Of a DNA stretch of 64,000 nucleotides, positions 55,445 to 63,243 are shown in pieces; the stretch's first letter is position 1; the number at the start of each line of letters is the position of its first letter. The notes below the pieces were generated by a model. The model did not search any database, was not told where the DNA came from, and worked only from the letters and a program-made list of their open reading frames with translations. A program made the translations under genes and the position numbers. This DNA is from JACNKV01 sp964422145 (GTDB lineage Bacteria > Fidelibacterota > Marinisomatia > Marinisomatales > JACNKV01): the NCBI GenBank assembly GCA_964422145.1, contig CAYQZV010000005.1, forward strand, positions 1-64,000, written 5' to 3'.

Positions 55445-56395
55445 ATGAAACAGAAAAATGATCACATAACACTCATGGTTGAAGCCGCTCGGCTGTATTA
55501 CGAGCATCGTTTCACACAGCAGGAGGTTGCCGACAAACTCGGTATCTCCCGTCCGGGTGTATCACGTCTTCTCCAAAAAGCACAAGACGAAGGCATTGTT
55601 CAAATCACAATCGTTGATCCGAGTGATTCCGGATCTCGCTTAGAACAACTCCTGACACAGAAATATGATTTGAAAAAAGTCATTGTTGTACCCACTCATA
55701 AAAATCCAAATATAACGAAAACCCGATTAGGGAAAGCTGCTGTAAGAATATTGGATCAGATCAGTTATGAAGGGATGACACTTGGAATCTCATGGGGAAC
55801 TACAATGCAAGAAGTTGCCCGGCAGTTAAAAAACACACCCATGAAAAACAGTATCATTGTTCAGTTGAACGGCGGGATATCCAGAGCAGAATATGACACC
55901 AATGCCAGCGAAATATCAAAATCTGTTGCCGAAAAAATGAATGCCATTCCTTACTTACTTCCGTTACCGGCCGTTGTAGACCGCTCAGAATTAAAAGATG
56001 CTATTATCTCTGACAGAAACATCAACCGCACATTAGCTCTGGGAAAACAGGCCAAGATCGCGATGTTTACCATCGGATCTTTCAGCCATGATTCGGTTCT
56101 GGTGAAAGCAGATTATTTCAGTTCACAGGAAGTTGAAGAATTATTATCCAAAGGAGCTGTCGGAGATATTTGTTCCAGGCTGATTGATCAGAATGGAGAA
56201 ATTTGTTCTCCTGAATTGAATGCTCGCACGATAGGGATCGAACTGGAAGATTTAACAGAAAAAGATTATACCATTGCGGTAGCCGGCGGTTCAGACAAGG
56301 TCCAGGCAATTAATGCCGCATTAAAAGGAAAATGGTTTAACTGTTTAATAACAGACGAATTCGTCGCCAACGAATTATTAAATAATGACAAATAA
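55445..56395 (+). CDS. SorC-family sugar-binding transcriptional regulator of the BMC operon
   Basis: The 316-residue protein has an N-terminal helix-turn-helix (residues about 22-48, F-T-Q-Q-E-V-A-D-K-L-G-I-S-R-P-G-V-S-R-L) and a C-terminal sugar-phosphate-binding domain (about 60-315) with L-G-I-S-W-G-T-T, Q-L-N-G-G-I and V-A-G-G-S-D-K. Bacillus subtilis DeoR belongs to this family and responds to deoxyribose 5-phosphate, the substrate of the DeoC domain encoded next. No Shine-Dalgarno sequence is visible before the ATG. It overlaps the fusion gene by 11 bases. Control of the whole operon by deoxyribose 5-phosphate is inferred. Confidence 0.88.
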   Translation: MKQKNDHITLMVEAARLYYEHRFTQQEVADKLGISRPGVSRLLQKAQDEGIVQITIVDPSDSGSRLEQLLTQKYDLKKVIVVPTHKNPNITKTRLGKAAVRILDQISYEGMTLGISWGTTMQEVARQLKNTPMKNSIIVQLNGGISRAEYDTNASEISKSVAEKMNAIPYLLPLPAVVDRSELKDAIISDRNINRTLALGKQAKIAMFTIGSFSHDSVLVKADYFSSQEVEELLSKGAVGDICSRLIDQNGEICSPELNARTIGIELEDLTEKDYTIAVAGGSDKVQAINAALKGKWFNCLITDEFVANELLNNDK

Positions 56396-57794
56396 TATGA
56401 AAAAACAAACAATTGCTATTGGATGCGATCACGGTGGATATGATCTAAAGATTGGCATCAAAAGTCATCTTATCGGAAAAGGATACTCCGTTACGGATCT
56501 GGGGACAGACAGCAAGGATTCCGTCGATTATCCGGTGTTTGCCAAAGCGGTAGCGAATGAAGTCGCTGCAGGCAGAGCAGATATTGGAATAATTGTAGAT
56601 GGCGCCGGAATAGGATCATCTATGACAGCGAATAAGGTCCCGGGTGTTCGTGCGGCATTGTGTTATGATGTATCCAGTGCAAAAAATGCAAGAGTCCATA
56701 ATAATGCCAATGTGTTGACTCTGGGCGCAGGACTGATCGGTTCACCGTTAGCCAAACAAATTGTCGATACATTTTTATCGCATGAATGCACAGCAGAACG
56801 GCATTTGAGACGAGTTGAAATGATCGATAAGTTGAATACTCATTCTGACTCTCAAACTGATCACACATCGAATGAGAAGGAGAATCCATCGATGAATATT
56901 ACGTCCGAAGATTTGACGCAGATTGCCGGTAAAGTGAAAGAATTGTTGGGAACGACCCTAGCAAAGCCAAATCATAAACCGGACAATCATGATCACTCTG
57001 AAATGGTTTGTCGATGCGGACTTCATGTAGACAGGAAACCTGAGACGCTCCGCTCCTTTATGGATTATGGTGTTTCCCGAATCGGGTACCACGATGGAAC
57101 CGGATGTGAAGGCATTCCGAGTGATATTGCAAAATGTATTGATCATACAATATTAAAACCGGACGCAACTGATGATGATATTATCCGCATTTGTTCCGAA
57201 GCCAAAGAGTACAATTTTGCGGCGGTGTGTATCAGTCCAAGCTATGTAAAACTGGCTGCAAATGAACTGGAAGGCACTTCTGTGAAAGTATGTACAGTAG
57301 TTGGATTTCCATCCGGAGCCCATCGATCCGAAATTAAAGCGATGGAAACTCGACAGGCGATCCGCGACGGAGCAAAAGAGATTGATATGGTCATCAATGT
57401 CGGCGCATTGAAAAGCGGAAACGATGACCTTGTCTACAAAGATATTCGCGCCGTGAGAGAAGCTTGTGTCGACGGAGGAGCGATTTGCAAAGTGATCATT
57501 GAAACAGCTTACTTAACCGATGATGAAAAAGTAAGGGCGATCCAGCTGACAAAAAAAGCAAGAGCTCATTATGTAAAAACATCCACAGGATTTGGTCCTC
57601 ATGGTGCGACGGTTGAAGACGTTACACTGATGAATCAAATCGCTGGTGAGGTCGGTATGGGTATCAAAGCGGCCGGTGGAATTAAATCCTTGGATGACAT
57701 GAAAGAAATGGTCGCTGCCGGTGCAACACGAATTGGAGCAAGTGCAGGGATAAAAATTCTCAGAGAAGCAAAATCTGTAACGATATCGAATTAA
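56385..57794 (+). CDS. Fusion of RpiB-type sugar-phosphate isomerase and deoxyribose-phosphate aldolase (BMC cargo)
   Basis: The 469-residue protein has an RpiB domain (about 8-150), a linker (about 151-205) and a DeoC domain (about 206-465). DeoC cleaves 2-deoxyribose 5-phosphate to glyceraldehyde 3-phosphate and acetaldehyde; Schiff-base Lys398 lies in H-Y-V-K-T-S-T-G, with Lys428 in I-K-A-A-G-G, D253 in D-H-T-I-L-K-P-D-A-T and D334 in I-D-M-V-I-N-V-G. In RpiB, C-D-H-G-G and H105 are kept, but the usual catalytic Cys in I-C-G-T-G is Asp72 (V-D-G-A-G). Residues 174-189 in the linker form an amphipathic helix like an encapsulation peptide. A C-R-C-G pair (209-212) opens the DeoC part. Start may be 56385 or 56397. 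Confidence 0.9.
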   Translation: MTNNMKKQTIAIGCDHGGYDLKIGIKSHLIGKGYSVTDLGTDSKDSVDYPVFAKAVANEVAAGRADIGIIVDGAGIGSSMTANKVPGVRAALCYDVSSAKNARVHNNANVLTLGAGLIGSPLAKQIVDTFLSHECTAERHLRRVEMIDKLNTHSDSQTDHTSNEKENPSMNITSEDLTQIAGKVKELLGTTLAKPNHKPDNHDHSEMVCRCGLHVDRKPETLRSFMDYGVSRIGYHDGTGCEGIPSDIAKCIDHTILKPDATDDDIIRICSEAKEYNFAAVCISPSYVKLAANELEGTSVKVCTVVGFPSGAHRSEIKAMETRQAIRDGAKEIDMVINVGALKSGNDDLVYKDIRAVREACVDGGAICKVIIETAYLTDDEKVRAIQLTKKARAHYVKTSTGFGPHGATVEDVTLMNQIAGEVGMGIKAAGGIKSLDDMKEMVAAGATRIGASAGIKILREAKSVTISN

Positions 57795-57816
57795 ATGAAA
57801 AAAATGGAGAAAAATA

Positions 57817-58440
57817 ATGGTTGATCTCAGAGCCTATGTATTTTTAGATAAACTGCAGCCGCAGTATGCTGCGTTTTTAGGAACCGTAGCCAAAGGATTC
57901 TTGCCCATCGCAGGGATGGCGTCTTTATATGTGGAAATTTCTCCAGGGATAGAAATCAACCGCATTACGGATATTGCCTTAAAATCCACAAATGTAACCC
58001 CTGGAATGCAAATTGTTGAACGGCTGTACGGCATGTTGGAAATTCACTCTACATCCCAAGCGGACGTGCGACAGGCAGGCCAGGCAATTTTAGACGCTTT
58101 GGATTTAAAAGAAACCGATCGATGGAAACCTAAAATTTATTCAAAGCAAGTCATCCGAAAAGTGGATGATCATCAGACACAATTAATCAATCGGATGCGT
58201 CATGGTAACATGATCGTTCCCGGTGAAACCTTATTTGTGATGGAAGTTCAGCCCGCAGCTTATGCTGCATTGGCTGCAAATGAAGCAGAAAAAGCCGCTG
58301 AAATCAACATCCTAGAAGTAAGAACTTTTGGAAGTTTTGGCAGGATTTATTTAGGCGGAGAAGAAAGAGATATTGATGTTGCGTGGCAGGCTGCTGTAAA
58401 CGCAATCGAAGATGTGACCGGTAAAGACGGTCAATCATAA
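57817..58440 (+). CDS. BMC-T shell protein, double-disk (CsoS1D/HO BMC-T2-like) type
   Basis: The 207-residue protein has two BMC domains and forms pseudohexameric trimers, a type that can stack in pairs with a gated central pore. The N-terminus R-A-Y-V-F-L-D-K-L-Q-P-Q, then F-L-P-I-A-G-M-A-S-L-Y-V-E-I-S-P-G and the second-domain P-G-E-T-L-F-V-M-E-V-Q-P-A are closely like the Haliangium ochraceum BMC-T2/T3 proteins as I recall them. Such large pores are proposed to pass bulky substrates or cofactors. GGAG precedes the start; it follows the fusion gene by 22 bases. Confidence 0.93.
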   Translation: MVDLRAYVFLDKLQPQYAAFLGTVAKGFLPIAGMASLYVEISPGIEINRITDIALKSTNVTPGMQIVERLYGMLEIHSTSQADVRQAGQAILDALDLKETDRWKPKIYSKQVIRKVDDHQTQLINRMRHGNMIVPGETLFVMEVQPAAYAALAANEAEKAAEINILEVRTFGSFGRIYLGGEERDIDVAWQAAVNAIEDVTGKDGQS

Positions 58441-58466
58441 CCCCTAACAACAAAAAGGAAAAGAAA

Positions 58467-58778
58467 ATGGCTGAAGCACTTGGAATGTTGGAAACTCGGA
58501 GTTTCCCGGCTGCAGTAGAAGCTGCAGATGCAATGGTTAAAGCTGCAAAAGTAGAGTTAGTATCATATGAAAAAACAGGCGGCGGATACGTCAGTGTTAA
58601 TATCCGCGGAGATGTTGCTGCGGTAAAAGCGGCATGTGAAGCAGGTAAAGCCGGCGCAGCCCGCGTGGGTGAAATCGTTGCAGTGCATATTATTGCCCGT
58701 CCGCACATGAATGTTGATGCGGTTATCCCATTGGGACGTGAAAAAGAAGGTAAAGCTGCATTAAGTAAACAATCCTAA
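58467..58778 (+). CDS. BMC-H hexameric shell protein
   Basis: The 103-residue single BMC-domain protein builds the facets of the compartment. It begins A-L-G-M-L-E-T-R-S-F-P-A, has D-A-M-V-K-A-A-K-V-E-L, G-G-G-Y-V-S-V-N-I-R-G-D-V-A-A-V and ends with H-I-I-A-R-P-H-M-N-V, all standard. The pore-lining loop around Y-E-K-T-G-G-G is like the H. ochraceum BMC-H. AAAGGAAAAG precedes the start. It is the only BMC-H in the visible locus. Confidence 0.96.
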   Translation: MAEALGMLETRSFPAAVEAADAMVKAAKVELVSYEKTGGGYVSVNIRGDVAAVKAACEAGKAGAARVGEIVAVHIIARPHMNVDAVIPLGREKEGKAALSKQS

Positions 58779-58792
58779 CTGATTGTCATCTT

Positions 58793-59092
58793 ATGAATTT
58801 GGCAAAAGTAGTAGGAACCGTGGTTTCTACACGAAAAGAACAAAGCATGGAAGGGTTGAAATTTCTGGTTTTGCAGAATGTAGATCTGAACGGGAAACCC
58901 AAAGACGGTTTTATCGTCGCGGCGGATGCTGTGGGTGCAGGAGTTGATGAGATTGTCCTCTATGCAACCGGTAGTTCCGCACGTCAAACAGAGTTGACGG
59001 ACCAACGTCCGTGCGACGCTGTGGTGATGGCAATCGTCGATAATTGGGAAACCGGCGGGGATTTCATGTACAAAAAAGGAGTAAATGATTAA
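58793..59092 (+). CDS. BMC-P pentameric vertex protein (EutN/CcmL family), copy 1
   Basis: The 99-residue OB-fold protein caps icosahedral vertices as pentamers. It begins N-L-A-K-V-V-G-T-V-V-S-T-R-K, with L-V-L-Q-N-V-D-L-N-G-K-P and V-A-A-D-A-V-G-A-G, and G-S-S-A-R-Q-T, the family signature. No Shine-Dalgarno sequence precedes the ATG, 14 bases after the BMC-H stop, so translation may be coupled. The last 15 bases of the coding region enter a long RNA stem with sequence near 59150 (see findings). Confidence 0.95.
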   Translation: MNLAKVVGTVVSTRKEQSMEGLKFLVLQNVDLNGKPKDGFIVAADAVGAGVDEIVLYATGSSARQTELTDQRPCDAVVMAIVDNWETGGDFMYKKGVND

Positions 59093-59184
59093 TTAGAGTT
59101 TTGCGACCGGGAAAGACTTCCCTATCATAACGCATAACTTTACGATTATTTACTCCTTTCCGTGCAGTCTCTTCACAGAAAGGA
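59075..59184 (+). promoter_or_regulatory. Candidate three-segment RNA switch between BMC-P1 and the aldehyde dehydrogenase gene
   Basis: Segment A (59075-59090, end of BMC-P1) can form a 16-bp stem with segment B (59144-59159): 12 perfect pairs AAAGGAGTAAAT/ATTTACTCCTTT plus four more including two G-U. An inner hairpin GGGAA-AGAC-TTCCC lies at 59109-59122. Segment B also has TCCTTTC (59154-59160), perfectly complementary to the aldehyde dehydrogenase SD GAAAGGA (59178-59184). A and C are mutually exclusive partners of B. Confidence 0.55.
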
Positions 59185-59190
59185 ACAGTT

Positions 59191-60627
59191 TTGGCACAAT
59201 TAACCGAACAGCAAATCAACAAAATTGCCGCGGAAATCTACAATATCATTGAGAATCCGCTTATATCAAAAAAGGGAGATAATCCTGAATTAGACGAAGG
59301 TAATAACGGCATTTTTCAAGATATTGATACAGCGGTTCATGCGGCAGCAAAAGCTTTTGATGAGTTGATGCAAATGTCATTAGCTAAACGGAAAGAGATC
59401 ATTGCGGAAATCCGTAACAGTATGCGGATTCATGCCAAAGATTTAGCCCGCAGAGCTTTTGCCGAAACAAAATCGGGTCGATTCGAAGATAAGATTGAGA
59501 AGAACAATCTGGTGATTGAAAAAACACCGGGTCCTGACATACTGGAACCGTCCGTGTTTACCGGAGATCACGGTTTGACGCTGCTTGAATTAGCGCCTTA
59601 CGGTGTTATCGGAGCGATCACACCGGTAACCAATCCGACTTCGTCCATTATTTGCAACACGATCGGAATGGTTTCCGCCGGGAATGCTGTTGTGTTTAAC
59701 GTCCACCCGGGTGCGAAAGAAGTGAGTACATACAACATTGTTTTATTGAACCAAGCCATTCAAGCGGCGGGCGGTCCCGCAAACTTAGTGACCGCGGTTC
59801 GAAATCCAACAATTGAAAGTGCTCAAGAATTGATGAAACATCCTAATGTGAGACTTCTTGTTGTTACTGGTGGTGCCGGTGTCGTTCGGGAAGCAATGAA
59901 AAGCGGTAAACGGGCGATCTGTGCCGGACCGGGGAATCCTCCGGTTGTCATCGATGAAACTGCCGATATTGAAAATGCGGCACGATCCATCATCAAAGGT
60001 GCATCCATGGATAATAATGTTATCTGCGTGGATGAAAAAGAAGTCTTTGTAGTAGAATCGGTTGCCGATCAGTTCATACGTGCATTAACGGAACATCGTG
60101 CGTATAAATTAAACTCGCAGCAGATGTATGACCTCGGGAAAGTGATCTTTGAAAAAGAAAACGGACCGAGGAAACCGGCAGTGATGAACAAATCGCTGAT
60201 CGGAAAGAATGTTAAAGAGATCCTGTCAAAGATCGGGTTAGATGTTTCAGACAGTGTCCGCCTAGCGTTCGCTGACGTGAAGAAAGATCATCCGCTGGTT
60301 TGGTCAGAACAAATGATGCCCATTCTTCCCATTGTCAGAGTCCCGGATGTGAACACGGCCATACAATTAGCAAAAGAAGCCGAACACGGATTTGGTCATT
60401 CTGCGGTGATGCATTCAAGAAACATTGATAACTTGAGTAAAATGGCAAGAACGATCAATACGTCTATTTTTGTGAAGAACGGACCTGCGCTATCTGGTTT
60501 GGGATATGAAGGAGAAGGATACTGCTCATTCTCCATTGCCAGTCCGACCGGAGAAGGAATCACGACTCCGCGAAGTTTTTCCCGTGAAAGACGATGTGTC
60601 ATGGTCGATCATTTTCGAATCGTGTGA
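59191..60627 (+). CDS. CoA-acylating aldehyde dehydrogenase (BMC cargo)
   Basis: The 478-residue enzyme converts an aldehyde, here probably acetaldehyde from DeoC, plus CoA and NAD+ to acyl-CoA and NADH. Residues 4-20 (L-T-E-Q-Q-I-N-K-I-A-A-E-I-Y-N-I-I) form an amphipathic encapsulation peptide, joined by a flexible acidic linker to the catalytic domain. The catalytic Cys279 lies in N-N-V-I-C-V-D-E-K-E, and I-T-P-V-T-N-P-T and V-T-G-G-A-G-V-V are family motifs (EutE/PduP). The start is TTG 59191 with GAAAGGA upstream. It is the only dehydrogenase in the visible locus. Confidence 0.94.
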   Translation: MAQLTEQQINKIAAEIYNIIENPLISKKGDNPELDEGNNGIFQDIDTAVHAAAKAFDELMQMSLAKRKEIIAEIRNSMRIHAKDLARRAFAETKSGRFEDKIEKNNLVIEKTPGPDILEPSVFTGDHGLTLLELAPYGVIGAITPVTNPTSSIICNTIGMVSAGNAVVFNVHPGAKEVSTYNIVLLNQAIQAAGGPANLVTAVRNPTIESAQELMKHPNVRLLVVTGGAGVVREAMKSGKRAICAGPGNPPVVIDETADIENAARSIIKGASMDNNVICVDEKEVFVVESVADQFIRALTEHRAYKLNSQQMYDLGKVIFEKENGPRKPAVMNKSLIGKNVKEILSKIGLDVSDSVRLAFADVKKDHPLVWSEQMMPILPIVRVPDVNTAIQLAKEAEHGFGHSAVMHSRNIDNLSKMARTINTSIFVKNGPALSGLGYEGEGYCSFSIASPTGEGITTPRSFSRERRCVMVDHFRIV

Positions 60628-60646
60628 TGAGTAAAGGAATAACTCC

Positions 60647-61255
60647 ATGAAAAAATATCCTGCAATAGCCCTGTTAGAGATCGACAGCATCGCCATAGGG
60701 ATGCAAACCGGTGACTCGATGGTGAAAAAATCACCTATTTCCGTGCTGAAAACAGGAACGGTACATAACGGGAAATATCTAATTTTGATCGGCGGAAGCG
60801 TTGCATCAGTGGAAGAAGCCTTTAAAGAAGGATCAGATGCCGCAGATGGACATTTGCTGGATCAAGTCATCCTTCCGGATATTCATCCGCAGGTGCATGA
60901 CGGAATTCTTGGCAAACGGCTGACGTGTAAACATGACGCAATCGGGGTTGTGGAAACTACGTCCGTGGCAGCTGTGATCCAATCAACCGATGCCGGTCTT
61001 AAAGGGGCGGATGTTGATCTGGTTGAGATCCGGCTTGCAGATGATATCGGCGGTAAAGCCTTTACGATTTTCGGTGGATCGTTAGAAGAAGTTCAAGCCG
61101 CTGTTGAGATTGCGAAAAACGCTGTGACAAAAGAAGATCATTGGTATCGAGAAATGATTATTCCAAATCTGCACAAGGATATGGCTAAACAGATCAACAC
61201 ATCCACGAGTTTTGCCCAAACCGTGTTTGATGCATTGAAGGACGGAGAAGTCTAA
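60647..61255 (+). CDS. BMC-T shell protein, single-disk (PduT/HO BMC-T1-like) type
   Basis: The 202-residue tandem BMC protein begins A-I-A-L-L-E-I-D-S-I-A-I-G-M-Q and has its second domain at about residue 95 (A-I-G-V-V-E-T-T-S-V-A-A-V-I-Q-S-T-D-A-G-L-K-G-A). No Fe-S cysteine motif is seen at the pore: the segment between domains has T-C-K-H-D only. It differs from the CsoS1D-like BMC-T upstream and resembles the single-layer BMC-T1 of H. ochraceum. AAAGGAATAACTCC precedes the start; the next gene starts two bases after its stop. Confidence 0.92.
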   Translation: MKKYPAIALLEIDSIAIGMQTGDSMVKKSPISVLKTGTVHNGKYLILIGGSVASVEEAFKEGSDAADGHLLDQVILPDIHPQVHDGILGKRLTCKHDAIGVVETTSVAAVIQSTDAGLKGADVDLVEIRLADDIGGKAFTIFGGSLEEVQAAVEIAKNAVTKEDHWYREMIIPNLHKDMAKQINTSTSFAQTVFDALKDGEV

Positions 61256-61256
61256 G

Positions 61257-61544
61257 ATGAAACTCGGACGTGTGTTTGGAACGGTCACACCCTGTGTTGT
61301 CTATACAGGGCTGGAGAATGTCCCGATGGTGTTAGTACAGCCATTGGATAAACATCAAAATCCGAAGGGATCGCCGATTGTAGCGGCAGACTCAACCCGC
61401 ATGGCCGGACCGGGTGAACTGATTTATTACGAGAGTTCGAGAGAAGCAGCGTTGGCATTGGATCCGTGGTTTGTCCCCGTGGATGATGCGGTGATCGGGA
61501 TTGTAGATGATGTTCATCTTACCGAAGAAGGAGCAGGCGAATGA
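61257..61544 (+). CDS. BMC-P pentameric vertex protein, copy 2
   Basis: The 95-residue EutN/CcmL protein begins K-L-G-R-V-F-G-T-V-T-P and has V-A-A-D-S-T-R-M-A-G-P-G-E-L-I and V-I-G-I-V-D-D-V-H. The S-S-R-E-A-A loop replaces the common G-S-S-A-R. It overlaps BMC-P3 by four bases (ATGA). Confidence 0.94.
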   Translation: MKLGRVFGTVTPCVVYTGLENVPMVLVQPLDKHQNPKGSPIVAADSTRMAGPGELIYYESSREAALALDPWFVPVDDAVIGIVDDVHLTEEGAGE

Positions 61545-61810
61545 TCATCGGAAAAGTTATCGGCGCATTGCATTCAACGATCAACCACAATTTCTATGAT
61601 GAGAAGAAAATACTCGTTGTAGACAAACTCAAACCGGACGGATCATCAACCGGTGATTATTTGATCGCAGTAGATACCGTGGATACCGGTGCCGGGGAAA
61701 CGGTGTTAGTCATTGATGAAGGAAATTCAGCCCGGCAAATTGTCGATGAAGAGAATGCTCCGATCCGGTCGATTATTATCGGTGTGATTGACAATATACA
61801 TACGGTTTAA
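61541..61810 (+). CDS. BMC-P pentameric vertex protein, copy 3
   Basis: The 89-residue EutN/CcmL protein has I-I-G-K-V-I-G-A-L-H-S-T, V-D-K-L-K-P-D-G-S-S-T-G, A-G-E-T-V-L-V-I-D-E-G-N-S-A-R and ends I-G-V-I-D-N-I-H-T. It closes the visible BMC operon. Three different BMC-P proteins next to two BMC-T and one BMC-H is close to the H. ochraceum set. No terminator is visible in the 100 bases that follow. Confidence 0.94.
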   Translation: MIIGKVIGALHSTINHNFYDEKKILVVDKLKPDGSSTGDYLIAVDTVDTGAGETVLVIDEGNSARQIVDEENAPIRSIIIGVIDNIHTV

Positions 61811-61912
61811 AATTTACCAATACAGATTATTTCACTTGTTTCATTTATAGGTAGACGTTTAGTTTAATATCAGCCGTTTATCCAATAACCCTACAAACAA
61901 AAGGGGATCGTC

Positions 61913-63175
61913 ATGAATCGTTATACTTTTACCCTTATTTTTTCTCTGTCCATACTGTTTGCCCAAACCAATGTCGAAACATATCGCACGATGTATAACA
62001 CTGCGATGGCTGACAGTGTTATTACTGAAGAAGAACAATCTTTATTAGAGACACTTCGAACTTCATTAGATATCAGTGATGAGGACTTGCTATTACCTGC
62101 TCAACCCCTTCCAATCAAAGAAACACCGCTCTTAAAACCGAAACTGAATCAAGAAGGAAGATGGTACATCATGTACCAAAATATGGCGCTCGGAAATGGA
62201 CTTTATGGTTTTGGGATTCCACATGTTTTAGGTATTGATGATCCCGGGACAGTGGCCGGATTGCAGTTGCTTCTACTCGCTGGCGGATTTTATACATCAT
62301 GGATGTACACCAAAGAAATGGAAATACCGTATGGACGCGCATATGCACAACATTACGGTGGAGTGTTAGGTATGTATTCTCTTTTGCCATTGATGGCTTT
62401 AACCGGTTTTGAAAATTGGTATGATTTTGATCCGGATGGGAAAATAACATCAGCTTATTTAATGGCGGCTGCACCGCTTGGTATTTATCAAATGGATAAA
62501 CTATATCGTAAATGGCGGCCGTCTGACGGACAAACACAAATGATCATCGGCGGAAGTGGGTTAGCCGGATTCAATACATGGGGTTTATATAGTCTAATAA
62601 CTGATATTCCTGATGACCTCTCGGATACGTGGCTAAGGGTTGGAATTCCGCTAACCTATGCAGGGACTTTAGCCGGCGGATATTTTACTCATAAATATGT
62701 GATGGATAAATCCTATACCCGCGGCGATGCATTGTTTACATCGCTTGGAACGGCGTTAGGGATGTTTACATGGATGGAATTATTGGTTATGCTGGAAATG
62801 GAGGGTTACAGAGAAAATATGTTATTGGCACTCACCACCATTAATGCATATTCATATTTTGCAGATAAAATGACACATGAAGTCGATTTAACTGTTGGAG
62901 ATGCGGGGATTGTCGGACTCGGAACCGCCGCAGGATTTTTAACATGGGTCGGGATAGCATTAATAACTGATATTGATTCTGAAGGTGACGGTGCAAGGCT
63001 GATGGATATTGCAGCGGCCAATGCGGGCTTTTATTTTACATATAAAGCCGTGTCAAAACGCCACACAGAAACATCCATGAAAGAGGAATCCAATATAAGA
63101 CTGTCCATGTTGCCAACGATCTTATCCGATGCAAACCGGTATATTCCCGGAATGAATTTGACTTTACGGTTTTGA
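61913..63175 (+). CDS. Secreted/membrane protein with internal repeats (unknown function)
   Basis: The 420-residue protein has a signal peptide (T-F-T-L-I-F-S-L-S-I-L-F-A-Q), a short helical region resembling a TerB-like D-S-V-I-T-E-E-E-Q-S-L-L-E motif, then about four repeats of roughly 70 residues built around G-x-x-x-G-M/F-x-T-W: G-G-V-L-G-M-Y-S, S-G-L-A-G-F-N-T-W, G-T-A-L-G-M-F-T-W, G-T-A-A-G-F-L-T-W. Each repeat pairs two hydrophobic helices. It ends N-L-T-L-R-F. I know no family for it. AAAGGGGATC precedes the ATG. Confidence 0.65.
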   Translation: MNRYTFTLIFSLSILFAQTNVETYRTMYNTAMADSVITEEEQSLLETLRTSLDISDEDLLLPAQPLPIKETPLLKPKLNQEGRWYIMYQNMALGNGLYGFGIPHVLGIDDPGTVAGLQLLLLAGGFYTSWMYTKEMEIPYGRAYAQHYGGVLGMYSLLPLMALTGFENWYDFDPDGKITSAYLMAAAPLGIYQMDKLYRKWRPSDGQTQMIIGGSGLAGFNTWGLYSLITDIPDDLSDTWLRVGIPLTYAGTLAGGYFTHKYVMDKSYTRGDALFTSLGTALGMFTWMELLVMLEMEGYRENMLLALTTINAYSYFADKMTHEVDLTVGDAGIVGLGTAAGFLTWVGIALITDIDSEGDGARLMDIAAANAGFYFTYKAVSKRHTETSMKEESNIRLSMLPTILSDANRYIPGMNLTLRF

Positions 63176-63243
63176 GTCAAAAAGGGTTTATGAATAATTT
63201 CTACGCTTATTTTGGATAACAGAACGAAGAATTCAAGGAAAAT

